Assembly: GCA_963976695.1 (NCBI GenBank)
Contig: CAXBMB010000010.1
Location: 3,511-67,510 of the forward strand
Length of the DNA stretch: 64,000 nucleotides
Direction: 5' to 3'
Source: CAXBMB01 sp963976695
Lineage (GTDB): Bacteria; Pseudomonadota; Alphaproteobacteria; Kiloniellales; DSM-21159
The notes under the pieces were generated by a model. The model was not told the DNA's origin. It ran no database searches and saw only the letters and a list, made by a program, of their open reading frames with translations. Position 1 is the stretch's first letter, and each line of letters starts with the position of its first letter. The translations under genes and the position numbers were made by a program. This document shows positions 32,939-41,355 of the stretch, in pieces.

Positions 32939-35614
32939 TTACAAGCCGACCAGCCGCGATAAAGCAGCCTGCAGTTTCTCAATGGTTTGTCGGGCGTCGT
33001 CGCGACGACTGTGCTGCTCGGCCACCACGGTCACGGGCGCTTTGGCCAGGAACTGCGCATTGCCGAGCTTCTTGTTGATCTTGGTGATTTCGCCGTCGAG
33101 CTTGGCAATTTCCTTACCCAGGCGCGCCCGCTCGGCGGTAATATCGATCACCTCGCCCAGAGGCAGGCCGAAGGTGGCCTCGTCCACCACCAATTGGACC
33201 GCGTCCTTGGGCAGTTCCCCGGACACAATGGTGAGCGCGTCCAGACGCGCCATGGTGGCGATAACATCGCCATTGGCCGCCAGCCGCCCTTCGGTTTGCT
33301 CCGACGGCCCCAGGGCCAACAGCTTGACCTTAGCGCCGGCGGGCACATTGGTTTCGGACCGCAGGCCCCGCACTCCACTGATCAGCCGAATCAGCCAGTC
33401 GATTTCTTCTTCCGCCGCCAGATCAACCAACCCGCTGTCCAATCCGGGCCAGCGCGCATTAATCAACAGGCCGGAATCGCCGCCGCCAAACTTTCCCCAA
33501 AGCTCTTCGGTGACAAAGGGCATGAAGGGATGGAGCATCCGCAGCAGATTGTTGATGACCCAACCGGTGGTGCGGCGGGTTTCAACAATCGCCGCGTCGT
33601 CGTTGCCGTTGAAGATCGGCTTGGCAAACTCGATGTACCAGTCGCAAAAAGAGTTCCAGGTGAACTGGTAGAGCAGACTGGCCGAGTCGTTCAACCGATA
33701 GGCGTCCAGCGACGCCTGCAGATTCTTTTCCAGGCTCGCCATCTTGCCCACCACCCATTTGTTGAGGGTCTGGGTGACCGTGGCGGGGTTGAAGTCGGCC
33801 GCCACCTCGGCGCCGTTCATGTCGCTGAAGCGGGCCGCGTTCCACAGTTTGGTCGCGAAGTTACGATATCCCTCGATGCGGGCCGGATCCAACTTCACGT
33901 CGCGCCCCGGCACGGCCAAGGCCGACAGGGTGAAACGCAGGGCGTCGCAGCCGTATTTTTCAACCAATTCCAAGGGGTCGATCACATTGCCCTTGGACTT
34001 GGACATTTTCTGGCCGTGCTGGTCGCGCACCAAGGCGTGGATATAGACGTGCTTGAACGGCACCTCACCCATGAAATGGATGCCCATCATCATCATGCGG
34101 GCGACCCAGAAAAAGATGATGTCAAAGCCGGTAACCAACACATTGCCTGGATAGTAGTGCGCCAGTTCTTGCGACGTCTTGGGGTCGTTCGAGGGCCAAC
34201 CAAGCGTGGAGAAGGGCCAAAGCGCCGAGGAAAACCACGTATCGAGCACATCGGGATCGCGCACAAGCGCCCGAGCTTCACCATAGTGGGCCAAGGCCGC
34301 GGCCGCGGCGCCGGCTTCATCCTCGGCGACGAAAATCTCGCCGTCGGGACCGTACCAGGCGGGAATTTGATGCCCCCACCAAAGCTGTCGGGAAATGCAC
34401 CACGGCTGGATGTTCCGCATCCAGTCAAAAAAGGTGTTTTCCCACTGCTTGGGGACAAAGACCGTCTTGCCTTGTTCCACAGCGTCAATGCAGGGTCCGG
34501 CCAGAGCCTCGGCGTTGACATACCACTGGTCGGTCAACCACGGCTCAATCGCCACCCCGGAGCGATCGCCGTGGGGCACGGAGTGGGCGTGATCCTCCAC
34601 CGCCGCCAGCAGGCCGCGCGCTTCCATGTCGGCGACGATTTTCTTGCGCGCGTCATAGCGGTCCAGGCCCCGATAAGCGGCGGGGATGAACTCTTCATCG
34701 AGAATTTTGGCGTCCTGGTCCAGGACGTTGATCCGCGCCAAGTCATGGCGTCGCCCGACCTCAAAATCGTTGAAGTCGTGGGCCGGCGTGATCTTCACCG
34801 CGCCCGAGCCGGTTTCCGGGTCGGCGTAGTCGTCGGCGACAATGGGAATCGGTCGCTCGACAAGCGGCAGGATCACCTGCTTGCCGACCAAAGCCTGGTA
34901 GCGGTCATCTTCGGGGTGAACCGCCACCGCCGAATCTCCCAACATGGTCTCCGGCCGGGTTGTGGCGACGGTGATGTAGCGCTCTTCCTCACCGACGACC
35001 GGATACCTAAAGTGCCACAGGTGCCCGTTGATCTCGGTTTGCAACACTTCCAGGTCGGAAATCGCGGTGTGCAGCTTAGGGTCCCAGTTGACCAGCCGCT
35101 TGTCTTTGTAAATCAGACCTTCTTGGTGCAGTTGAACGAAGACCTTGCGAACCGCGGCCGACAATCCCTCATCCATGGTGAAGCGTTCACGCGGCCAATC
35201 CGCCGACGCGCCCAAGTGGCGAAGCTGCTTGATGATCGTGCCGCCAGACTGCGCCTTCCAGTCCCAGACCTTGTCCAAGAATTTGCCGCGCCCCAACTGG
35301 TGCCGGGTCAGGCCCTGCTCGGCCAACTGCCGCTCGACCACCATTTGGGTCGCAATCCCCGCATGGTCGGTGCCGGGCTGCCAAAGGGTGTCGCGCCCCT
35401 GCATGCGATGGTAACGAACCAGAACATCCTGAATGGTGAAGGTCAGCGCGTGGCCCATGTGCAGACTGCCGGTGACGTTGGGCGGCGGCATCATGATGGT
35501 ATAGGGCGTTTTGCCGGACGTGGGATCGCAGGCGAAGGAGCCGGCGTCTTCCCAGCGTTGGTACTGCTTGGCTTCTACCGCATCCGGGCGGTAAGTTTTG
35601 TCCAGTTCCGCCAT
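32939..35614 (-). CDS. valS: Valine--tRNA ligase
   Basis: ValS is a class I synthetase charging tRNA-Val, with an editing domain that removes threonyl-tRNA. The ATG at 35614 (AAGGA upstream) gives 891 residues; an ATG nine codons earlier is possible. Motifs: PPPNVTGSLHMGHAL (HIGH), the CP1 editing region with TTRPETMLGDSAVAVHPEDDRY (partly, TTRPETMLGD), and KMSKSKGNVIDP. The last 70 residues form the coiled-coil arm. It is followed by a spacer holding small hairpins and preceded by two strong hairpins. Confidence 0.97.
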   Translation of the reverse strand: MAELDKTYRPDAVEAKQYQRWEDAGSFACDPTSGKTPYTIMMPPPNVTGSLHMGHALTFTIQDVLVRYHRMQGRDTLWQPGTDHAGIATQMVVERQLAEQGLTRHQLGRGKFLDKVWDWKAQSGGTIIKQLRHLGASADWPRERFTMDEGLSAAVRKVFVQLHQEGLIYKDKRLVNWDPKLHTAISDLEVLQTEINGHLWHFRYPVVGEEERYITVATTRPETMLGDSAVAVHPEDDRYQALVGKQVILPLVERPIPIVADDYADPETGSGAVKITPAHDFNDFEVGRRHDLARINVLDQDAKILDEEFIPAAYRGLDRYDARKKIVADMEARGLLAAVEDHAHSVPHGDRSGVAIEPWLTDQWYVNAEALAGPCIDAVEQGKTVFVPKQWENTFFDWMRNIQPWCISRQLWWGHQIPAWYGPDGEIFVAEDEAGAAAAALAHYGEARALVRDPDVLDTWFSSALWPFSTLGWPSNDPKTSQELAHYYPGNVLVTGFDIIFFWVARMMMMGIHFMGEVPFKHVYIHALVRDQHGQKMSKSKGNVIDPLELVEKYGCDALRFTLSALAVPGRDVKLDPARIEGYRNFATKLWNAARFSDMNGAEVAADFNPATVTQTLNKWVVGKMASLEKNLQASLDAYRLNDSASLLYQFTWNSFCDWYIEFAKPIFNGNDDAAIVETRRTTGWVINNLLRMLHPFMPFVTEELWGKFGGGDSGLLINARWPGLDSGLVDLAAEEEIDWLIRLISGVRGLRSETNVPAGAKVKLLALGPSEQTEGRLAANGDVIATMARLDALTIVSGELPKDAVQLVVDEATFGLPLGEVIDITAERARLGKEIAKLDGEITKINKKLGNAQFLAKAPVTVVAEQHSRRDDARQTIEKLQAALSRLVGL

Positions 35615-35662
35615 AGCGGGATCGGTCCTTCCAGTCATCACGCGTTGATGTCACGCGAAAAG

Positions 35663-35681
35663 GGGCGCTACGGGAGCGCCC
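35663..35681. promoter_or_regulatory. Hairpin in the valS leader
   Basis: GGGCGCT pairs with AGCGCCC over a five-base loop, about 50 bases before the valS start, with CCCTTTT following on the minus strand. It could act as an extra terminator for popZ transcripts or as part of the valS 5' leader. Confidence 0.4.
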
Positions 35682-35690
35682 TTTGCTACA

Positions 35691-35723
35691 AAGAAAAACG
35701 CCGTCGGGAGTAAGCCGACGGCG
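35691..35723 (-). terminator. Intrinsic terminator after popZ
   Basis: A perfect 9-bp stem CGCCGTCGG/CCGACGGCG with a 7-base loop is followed on the minus strand by TTTTTCTT. It starts six bases past the popZ stop, so valS is expressed from its own promoter between this point and its start. Confidence 0.88.
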
Positions 35724-35728
35724 CTTGG

Positions 35729-36430
35729 TTATTCGTCTTGGGCGCGTCTGGCTAGGCGTCGTACCTCATCACGCACGACTCGCTCGACCAGATCCGCCAG
35801 ATTTTCATCCAACCACGCCTTCAAGTGCGGCTCGAGCGAATCGCGAACCAGTCGGTCCACCGTCAGGCCGCCGAAGCTCGCGGCTTCTTCCCGCCGGCTG
35901 CTGGCGACCGCCTGACTGACCTCGCCGAGCGCCCGCGACGCAATCGAGGCTGTGGCGGCGGAGACCAAAAGCTCCTCCACCTTGCCGTCGGTCGCCGGTG
36001 TGGGATCGGGACTCACCGGATCGGGCAGATCGACGACGGGCTCGGCTTCCGGCTCCGCCTCGGTGAAGGCGATGGTTTCCCCCTCCAGTCCGACTTCCGG
36101 CTCGGGTTCGATTTCGGGTTCATGTTCCGGCTCGGCTTCGGCTTCCGGCTCAGATTCCGGCTCGGGTTCAGGTTCCGGCTCGGGTTCCGGCTCTTCCGCG
36201 TCCGACGCAACATCATCGGTCAGATCAGGAACCGCCTCATCCTCGATTACCTCGGTCAGGTCGAGCACCGCTTCCTCCACGGGCGCCACCGCTTCCGAAT
36301 CCTCTTTTGCGTCCGCCTTCTTATCCGCTTTTGCAGTGGAGGATTCGTCATCGTCCTCTGAAATGATTCGGCGGATCGATGCCAGAATCTCTTCCATTGA
36401 CGGTTCGTTTTGGCCTTCCGGTTCGCTCAT
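35729..36430 (-). CDS. popZ: Polar organising protein PopZ (DUF2497)
   Basis: PopZ self-assembles at cell poles and anchors the ParB/parS complex in alphaproteobacteria. The 233 residues begin with EPSMEEILASIRRIISEDD, the conserved partner-binding helix. A long very acidic linker follows, rich in Pro-Glu (EPEPEPEPESEPEAEAE type, about residues 75-115), typical of PopZ. The conserved C-terminal oligomerisation helices (VDRLVRDSLEPHLKAWLDE) complete it. The linker DNA is repetitive and prone to length change. The gene is single, with its own terminator. Confidence 0.9.
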   Translation of the reverse strand: MSEPEGQNEPSMEEILASIRRIISEDDDESSTAKADKKADAKEDSEAVAPVEEAVLDLTEVIEDEAVPDLTDDVASDAEEPEPEPEPEPEPESEPEAEAEPEHEPEIEPEPEVGLEGETIAFTEAEPEAEPVVDLPDPVSPDPTPATDGKVEELLVSAATASIASRALGEVSQAVASSRREEAASFGGLTVDRLVRDSLEPHLKAWLDENLADLVERVVRDEVRRLARRAQDE

Positions 36431-36490
36431 ATTACCGACTCTGAATACCCGGTCTGTTGATTGGAGCTCTGTTGTTACTACCGAAGTACC

Positions 36491-37894
36491 TTATTCATCA
36501 TTAATGCTCAAGCCGAACCATTTATTACGGGTTTTGTCGTAATCCACGGAGGGCTGATAAACATCCACCGCCAAGGCCAATTCTTCGGCGGAAAGACGCC
36601 CCACCGCCGAGAGCAGCTGGAAGCCGGCGACAATCTCATCACGTTGCGCGCGCACCAGGGAGACCTTGGCGTCGAGCAACTCCTGCTCGGCGTTCAGCAC
36701 GTCCAGCACCGTGCGCGAGCCCACCTGGTTTTCCTGGGTAACGCCATCCAACGCGATTGTCGCGGCCGAGACCTGGCTTTCGAAGGAGCGAATCTGCGCC
36801 TTGGCCGTCAGCAGAGCTTCCCAAGCCGTGACCGTTTCCTGTTCGATTTGGCGGTCAACCGAGATTCTAACCAACCGCTGTTGGTTGTTGTTGTACTTGG
36901 CTTGCCGGGCGCGGCTGTAGACAGCCCCCTTCTGGTAAACCGGTATGGAGACCGACGCCAGAACGCTGCCCTGATTGGTTTGCGTGCCGCTGACCGTCGA
37001 ATTGAGGTTCCGGGCGAACGATCCTTGCAATGCCACGCTGGGATATAGCTCGCCTTCCACCAGACGAATCGCCTTTTCCGATGCGCGCTCATCGAATTCG
37101 GCGGCCAATACCGCGGGATTGTTGCTGGCAGCTTGACTGATCGCTTCGTCTTGCGAGCTTGGCAGACCTTCCAAAGGAATGGGAGCCTGCAGATCCTTCG
37201 GTTCGTTGCCGATCACCTCCAGATAGACCGCCCTGCTGGATTCCAAGATCCCCTCGGAACTGATCCGATCGGCGGTGGCGCCGGCCAAGCGTGATTCAGA
37301 CTGCGCCACATCGGTACGGGTGATCTCCCCCACTTGAAAGCGGTCTTGGCTGGCCTCCAACTGCCGTTGCAGAACCTGCTCGTTGTTGATGTTGAGCTGC
37401 AGTACCGATTCATCGCGCCAGACGTTCATGAAGGCCAGGACGCCGTTCAACAGCACCTGTTGTTCCGAGGCGCGCAACCGGGCCCGCTCCGCCTCCACTT
37501 GAAATTCAGCCTCTTCGACCTGCGCAACCGTTCGGCCGCCACGGTAAAGCGGCTGGCTGACGGCGATCGATCCCGAGGTGGGCGTGGAGTTGTTGTAGCT
37601 GCCGTCGGACGACGACAGGCTGCTGTTGTAGATCTGCTTGCCCGTCGACCCACTCAAAGAAACGGTCGGCCGCCAATTGGACAGGGCTTGAGGGACTTCC
37701 TCGTTTCGGCTCTTGAGCTGCTCGCGCGCCGACGCAAGATCGGGATTGCTTTCATAGGCTTCGGACAAGGCCTCCACCAAGGTTTCCGCGGAGACCGGCT
37801 GAGCGACGGCAAAGACCAAGGCTGACGTCGCCAGCAAGAAGATCTTTTTCACGCGACCTGCGACCAACCAGCGGGTTAAAAGCGAATCTGTCAT
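36491..37894 (-). CDS. tolC: TolC-family outer-membrane channel
   Basis: This outer-membrane exit duct serves type I secretion and multidrug efflux. The ATG at 37894 is preceded by AGGGGAC, giving 467 residues with a signal peptide ending near VAQPVSAET. The mature part shows two TolC repeats: LVEALSEAYESNPDLASARE and an SQAASNNPAVLAAEFDERAS repeat, long coiled helices, and the HxSxGxxTxxDVLNAEQ-like GSRTVLDVLNAEQELLDAK. No inner-membrane or adaptor partner is adjacent. The PCMT-like gene lies upstream on the same strand, a pairing common in alphaproteobacteria. Confidence 0.92.
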   Translation of the reverse strand: MTDSLLTRWLVAGRVKKIFLLATSALVFAVAQPVSAETLVEALSEAYESNPDLASAREQLKSRNEEVPQALSNWRPTVSLSGSTGKQIYNSSLSSSDGSYNNSTPTSGSIAVSQPLYRGGRTVAQVEEAEFQVEAERARLRASEQQVLLNGVLAFMNVWRDESVLQLNINNEQVLQRQLEASQDRFQVGEITRTDVAQSESRLAGATADRISSEGILESSRAVYLEVIGNEPKDLQAPIPLEGLPSSQDEAISQAASNNPAVLAAEFDERASEKAIRLVEGELYPSVALQGSFARNLNSTVSGTQTNQGSVLASVSIPVYQKGAVYSRARQAKYNNNQQRLVRISVDRQIEQETVTAWEALLTAKAQIRSFESQVSAATIALDGVTQENQVGSRTVLDVLNAEQELLDAKVSLVRAQRDEIVAGFQLLSAVGRLSAEELALAVDVYQPSVDYDKTRNKWFGLSINDE

Positions 37895-38225
37895 GGCGTC
37901 CCCTGCCAAAAATTTCAAACAATTACCAGCGCGCGCAACGGCGACGAAAAATCCACTGAAACAGTGGCATAGCGCAAGTCGGCGCGGTTGTCAGCGTTTT
38001 TACCACGAACAGCGCCACGAACGGCGCCCCGATCGGCCAACACAGGCGCCCTTTAGGTAGGCAGACAGCGGCGCAACACCAAGGTTCGCGCCGGCGGCCA
38101 CGGCGCTTCTTCGCCGCGGCGCACCGCTGAACCACACCGTTAAACCGCACCGTTTGGCTAAGACGGCGCGACAACCACAAGCGCCGCGATAGCGCCGAAG
38201 CGCTTCTTTTCCCGTCGGTCACACG
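37895..38225. repeat. tolC / PCMT-like spacer with tandem repeats
   Basis: No gene is visible in these 331 bases. Two 12-bp units CCACGAACAGCG / CCACGAACGGCG lie at 38003-38026, and 13-bp units of the ACCGCTGAACCAC / ACCGTTAAACCGC type lie at 38123-38148 with a partial third. The sequence is GC-rich and otherwise plain. Confidence 0.5.
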
Positions 38226-38879
38226 CTAAAAAACAAAACCCTTTTCCCGGGTAAATTCCGACAACAGCGGAACCGACGCGTCGAACAGATAGCGCGACGA
38301 CACGATCTCGCCGTCACGACGCATCAGGGTCGCGCGGCCCACGCCTTGTTCATCCTGGATAACGGCAAGCAGGCGTCCGCCATCGGCCAACTGCCCGGCC
38401 AAAGCCTCGGGCACTTCCTCGACCCCGCCATCGATCAGGATCAGGCTGTAGGGTCCCTGCTTGGCGTACCCGTCCTTGAGCGGGCCTTCCACCAGCACGA
38501 CGTTGTCCGCCCCCAGTTCCTGCAGCAGCGCGCTTGCTCTGGCGACCAGTTCGTGGTCGCTTTCCAAAGCCACCACGGTGGTCGCCAAATGCCCCAGCAG
38601 CGCGGCGCTATAACCGCTGTTGCAGCCAACCACCAGCACCATATCGTCCGGTTGAACGTCGGCCACCTGCAACAGCCGCCCCAACACGCGCGGCTCCATC
38701 AGATATCGCCCGGCCCCAACCCTGATATCTTCGTCCAAATAAGCGAAGTGCTGTGCTGAATCCTCGACGAAACTCTCTCGCGGCACAGCGCCAAAAGCTT
38801 CCAGCAGCTGCTCGTTGATCACCTGATTGGGACGCAGTTGGCTCTCAACCATATTCAAACGCACCTTGGTGTAGTCCAC
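38226..38879 (-). CDS. PCMT-like methyltransferase lacking the catalytic serine
   Basis: This Rossmann-fold protein belongs to the isoaspartyl methyltransferase family. The likely start is a GTG at 38879, giving the common VDYTKVRLNMVESQLRP beginning and 217 residues; the open frame extends 46 codons further up without similarity. SAM motif I is LVVGCNSGYSAAL. The loop that reads GQTLSQP in true Pcm reads GRYLMEP here, so the conserved serine is missing and repair activity is doubtful. A true Pcm exists at 6041-6694. It precedes tolC, suggesting a linked envelope role. Confidence 0.85.
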   Translation of the reverse strand: MDYTKVRLNMVESQLRPNQVINEQLLEAFGAVPRESFVEDSAQHFAYLDEDIRVGAGRYLMEPRVLGRLLQVADVQPDDMVLVVGCNSGYSAALLGHLATTVVALESDHELVARASALLQELGADNVVLVEGPLKDGYAKQGPYSLILIDGGVEEVPEALAGQLADGGRLLAVIQDEQGVGRATLMRRDGEIVSSRYLFDASVPLLSEFTREKGFVF

Positions 38880-39259
38880 GTTGGCCTCTTTCTTCCTAAC
38901 AAGCGACCCCTTACCCACCCCAAATCTTGATCGGGCAGGAATTCCACTGGTCGAAGATAAAACGGAGTTTGATCCTGTTCGCATCACAGCAGTTTTATAG
39001 AACCCAATAGACGGCAAGACAACGGATCTGCACCAGGAAAATCCGGTGCGCTCCGCGTTTCACTCGCAAGCCGCGCCGAAACCGCATTGTCGCCGCGCCG
39101 CGGACCCGCCACAGACCTGGCGCGAACCTGGCGCAGACTTGGCGCGGACCTGGCGGCTTTTTGTGGCGCGCCGCCATTTGGGTGCTTGACCCTACCCCCT
39201 TGGCCTCATTATATCTGCGCCTCCGCCAGCGACCTCACCACCGCGCTGGCAAACAGGAT
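38880..39259. repeat. Spacer before tRNA-Cys with 11-bp tandem repeat
   Basis: Four 11-bp units of the ACCTGGCGCGA type run from 39115 to 39158, with one or two changes per unit. The rest of this 380-base spacer contains the upstream side of the PCMT-like gene and, by position, the tRNA-Cys promoter. No gene is seen. Confidence 0.55.
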
Positions 39260-39333
39260 GGCCCGATGGCGGAGTGGTGACGCGCCGGATTGCAAATCCG
39301 TTTACGCCGGTTCGATTCCGGCTCGGGCCTCCA
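39260..39333 (+). tRNA. tRNA-Cys (GCA)
   Basis: This 74-base cloverleaf has acceptor stem GGCCCGA/TCGGGCC, anticodon GCA at 39292-39294, T-loop TTCGATT, and encoded CCA at 39331-39333. The discriminator base T at 39330 is the known identity base for tRNA-Cys. The acceptor, anticodon and T stems pair fully. Confidence 0.95.
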
Positions 39334-39628
39334 ACTTTTCCCAACCTATTTTCCCAGTTTATTTTCGGGGCCTGGTTTTTTTCCGGCCTGGACCTTCCGC
39401 CCATCACACCGCTCCAGGCCCCGCCGGCGCGGCGCGTGATCGATTATACTGACTTGCCGCCGGGTCGCGGGGTCCGGGTTTTTGCGGCAATTTTCCAATA
39501 AAGCATTATAACTACTCAGCTAATTGGAAAAAATCCTGCCCCGGCGCAAAAAGGTGTTTGCAGGGGTTCAATCTCGGTGCTAGAAACCCCTCCGCCGGAC
39601 GACGGAAGTCGACTGAGGAGATAACTGA

Positions 39629-39703
39629 TCCGAGGTAGCTCAGTGGTAGAGCAGGTGGCTGTTAACCACCTTGTCGGGGGTTCGAATCCCTCCCTCGGAG
39701 CCA
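39629..39703 (+). tRNA. tRNA-Asn (GTT)
   Basis: This 75-base cloverleaf has acceptor stem TCCGAGG/CCTCGGA, anticodon GTT at 39661-39663 within the GGTGG/CCACC stem, T-loop TTCGAAT, discriminator G and encoded CCA. It lies about 300 bases after tRNA-Cys on the same strand, so the two may share a transcript. Confidence 0.95.
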
Positions 39704-39708
39704 ATTCC

Positions 39709-39745
39709 AAAAGCCCTTTGAACCTAATGGTTTGAAGGGCTTTTT
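39709..39745 (+). terminator. Terminator after tRNA-Asn
   Basis: AAAGCCCTTTGAACC pairs with GGTTTGAAGGGCTTT over a four-base loop with one non-canonical step, followed by T residues. It ends the tRNA transcript and lies in the gap before the convergent CXXCH-protein gene. Confidence 0.8.
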
Positions 39746-39758
39746 CTATTGCGCCGAC

Positions 39759-40355
39759 CTACTCCGCCAGATCGACGCCCTTGCCGTCGTGACAGCGCGA
39801 ACAGCCTTCCAGCCCGGTGGAGGTGGCCAGGCAGGCCTCCAGCTGTTGTTCCACCAAGATATGGCTCTGGGCGCGGTCGTGGCAGGCCGCCAGCAGCTCG
39901 GAAATGTTATTTCTTTTCCCCCAAGCGAAATACTCTGAGGTGGCCAATCCCAACCGATTCAACTCGATAAACAGATAGATAGGCAGCTTGTGATGCCCCC
40001 GAAGCTCCATCATCGCCTCATTCAGGGTGATCCGACCGCATTGTTTTGAAAGCACGTAGTTGCGCAAGAAAACCAACTCATCCTCAGCCATGACAAACAG
40101 GTTGGCGTAAAGGTAGGCAATCGCCCGGTCCCGACCGACATAGCTGTCCTCGATGCCTTTGGCCAGACAGCGGCAATCCGCCGACTTATAGCCGTCGCTG
40201 GCGGTACAGCGTTTGGCAAACGATCTGGCCAAATCCCCCTCCCCAACTTGCGCGGCGGCGCCCGGCACCGCCAGCAACCAGACAGCCAGCAGCAAAGCAA
40301 TCGCGCGCCACTGCCGTAAACTCCTGCCCGCCGCATCCTGCAATAAACAACTCAT
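39759..40355 (-). CDS. Exported Cys-rich protein with a C-terminal CXXCH motif
   Basis: I do not recognise this gene. From ATG 40355 it encodes 198 residues. A basic start and hydrophobic run (ALLLAVWLLAVPGAAAQ) make a signal peptide, so it is periplasmic or envelope-bound. Cysteines follow at CTASDGYKSADCRC and elsewhere, and the protein ends GCSRCHDGKGVDLAE, so CSRCH, a heme c attachment motif, sits only nine residues from the C terminus. The middle is largely helical with no known fold. A possible axial Met or His is not obvious. It could be a small cytochrome-like protein, or the motif could be chance. It stands alone. Confidence 0.7.
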   Translation of the reverse strand: MSCLLQDAAGRSLRQWRAIALLLAVWLLAVPGAAAQVGEGDLARSFAKRCTASDGYKSADCRCLAKGIEDSYVGRDRAIAYLYANLFVMAEDELVFLRNYVLSKQCGRITLNEAMMELRGHHKLPIYLFIELNRLGLATSEYFAWGKRNNISELLAACHDRAQSHILVEQQLEACLATSTGLEGCSRCHDGKGVDLAE

Positions 40356-40683
40356 GGTTGCGCCCTTTCCGCTAAAAAACCGAGCCGGCATAGACCCCTC
40401 CGCCGCGAAGAACGACAACTCCGATCCTCTCTTGCATTTGGCGTATAGCCCGCTCCATAAACAGCTACGAATTGTCGCACAAGATCAATTGGGAGCCACA
40501 ACAAGCGCTTAGCGAAGGTTATCCCCAAAGGCGCGTCCGGGCCGCTTAGACAAGCCTATCATTACCCTTAAAAAAGCATTACTTTACCCGACCAGACAAA
40601 CAGGATGGCTTGGGAACAGGTGAACGCGGCACCGCGCCCCTTGTTCCGAACTTGCCGAAGAAGATTTGTCGAAGGAGGATGTC

Positions 40684-40878
40684 ATGACCACACCCTGTGT
40701 CGACTCAGCGGCCATCACCCCGGCCTCCTTAGCGCCGTCGAAGCGGAGCAAATCAGCGGCCCGGAGTCCAAAGGACCGTCCCCGGTCATCGCGATCAATC
40801 GTCAATCTCGGACTGTTGCTCGGAAGCGCCGGCCTCGGCGGCCTGGCGATCATCGCTTGGTTGCTGATGGTCTTTTAA
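40684..40878 (+). CDS. Small C-tail-anchored membrane protein, 64 residues
   Basis: This is a short gene of unknown function, supported by a perfect AAGGAGG ribosome site (40672-40678) six bases before its ATG. The N-terminal 42 residues are polar and rich in Ser, Arg and Lys (PSKRSKSAARSPKDRPRSSR). One membrane helix (GLLLGSAGLGGLAIIAWLL) then ends the protein almost at its last residue. That layout suits a tail-anchored regulator or small subunit. It converges on a second tiny membrane gene (41075-41152) across a shared terminator. Confidence 0.65.
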   Translation: MTTPCVDSAAITPASLAPSKRSKSAARSPKDRPRSSRSIVNLGLLLGSAGLGGLAIIAWLLMVF

Positions 40879-40990
40879 ACGGCTGCGAGAGCCCGCTCAA
40901 AACATACAATAGTCGGCAAACCCAACACAGCGATGAAAAAGCGGACGGGAAACGACCGCGCGGCTGAATTTTTATCCGCCATCAAGAATA

Positions 40991-41026
40991 AAAAACCGGC
41001 GAGCCATAACAGCTTGCCGGTTTTAT
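40991..41026. terminator. Bidirectional terminator between two small genes
   Basis: AAAACCGGCGAG (40992-41003) pairs with CTTGCCGGTTTT (41013-41024) with one G-T step. T-rich sequence follows on both strands, TTTTATTCTT on the minus strand being the better run. It can end transcription from both sides. Confidence 0.85.
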
Positions 41027-41074
41027 TGTGCCCTTCGTAGAGGGGCTGGAATTCGGTCGACCATGGCTTTTGTC

Positions 41075-41152
41075 TCAGACAAAGGCAACGATCATGCCGA
41101 GAACCGTCAAAGCAATAACATGAGCCAAACCCACGGTGAGATTTGCTTGCAT
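41075..41152 (-). CDS. 25-residue hydrophobic membrane peptide
   Basis: A 25-codon gene starts at ATG 41152 behind AAAGGAG with good spacing and ends with TGA, 48 bases before a strong terminator. Apart from a short polar start (MQANLT) the peptide is one membrane span (VGLAHVIALTVLGMIVAFV). Ribosome site, full gene structure and terminator together argue for a real product. It does not match small subunits I know, such as CydX or KdpF. Function is unknown; candidates are an accessory peptide of a membrane complex or a type I toxin-like peptide. Confidence 0.6.
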   Translation of the reverse strand: MQANLTVGLAHVIALTVLGMIVAFV

Positions 41153-41355
41153 CGGACCTGCTCCTTTGTTGGATCCCAAAACGCCAAGTAACGGCGAGAT
41201 CGCGCACCCGCGTTCTGGTGATGACATAGGCCTCCGCCCGCCCGCTGTCCATTGCATAAAACGCATGGCTTTTCCGGAGTTCTTGCACGGGTGGTTTAAA
41301 ATCTGCTGAACTCCTTCGCGCGCCACGTCACGACACTTGAATTCGGGGAAACAGA

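Noticed and set aside
32987..35713. 908-codon open frame on the plus strand across valS
   Set aside because: It is exactly antisense to valS, shows no domain, and arises from third-position GC bias. valS has all its synthetase motifs.
39192..39407. Minus-strand frame across tRNA-Cys
   Set aside because: It reads the antisense of tRNA-Cys (SRNRTGV-type sequence) and lacks a ribosome site.
39516..39710. Short minus-strand frame with REGFEPPTRW-type sequence
   Set aside because: This is the translation of the antisense of tRNA-Asn, a known kind of false protein. The tRNA fold is complete.
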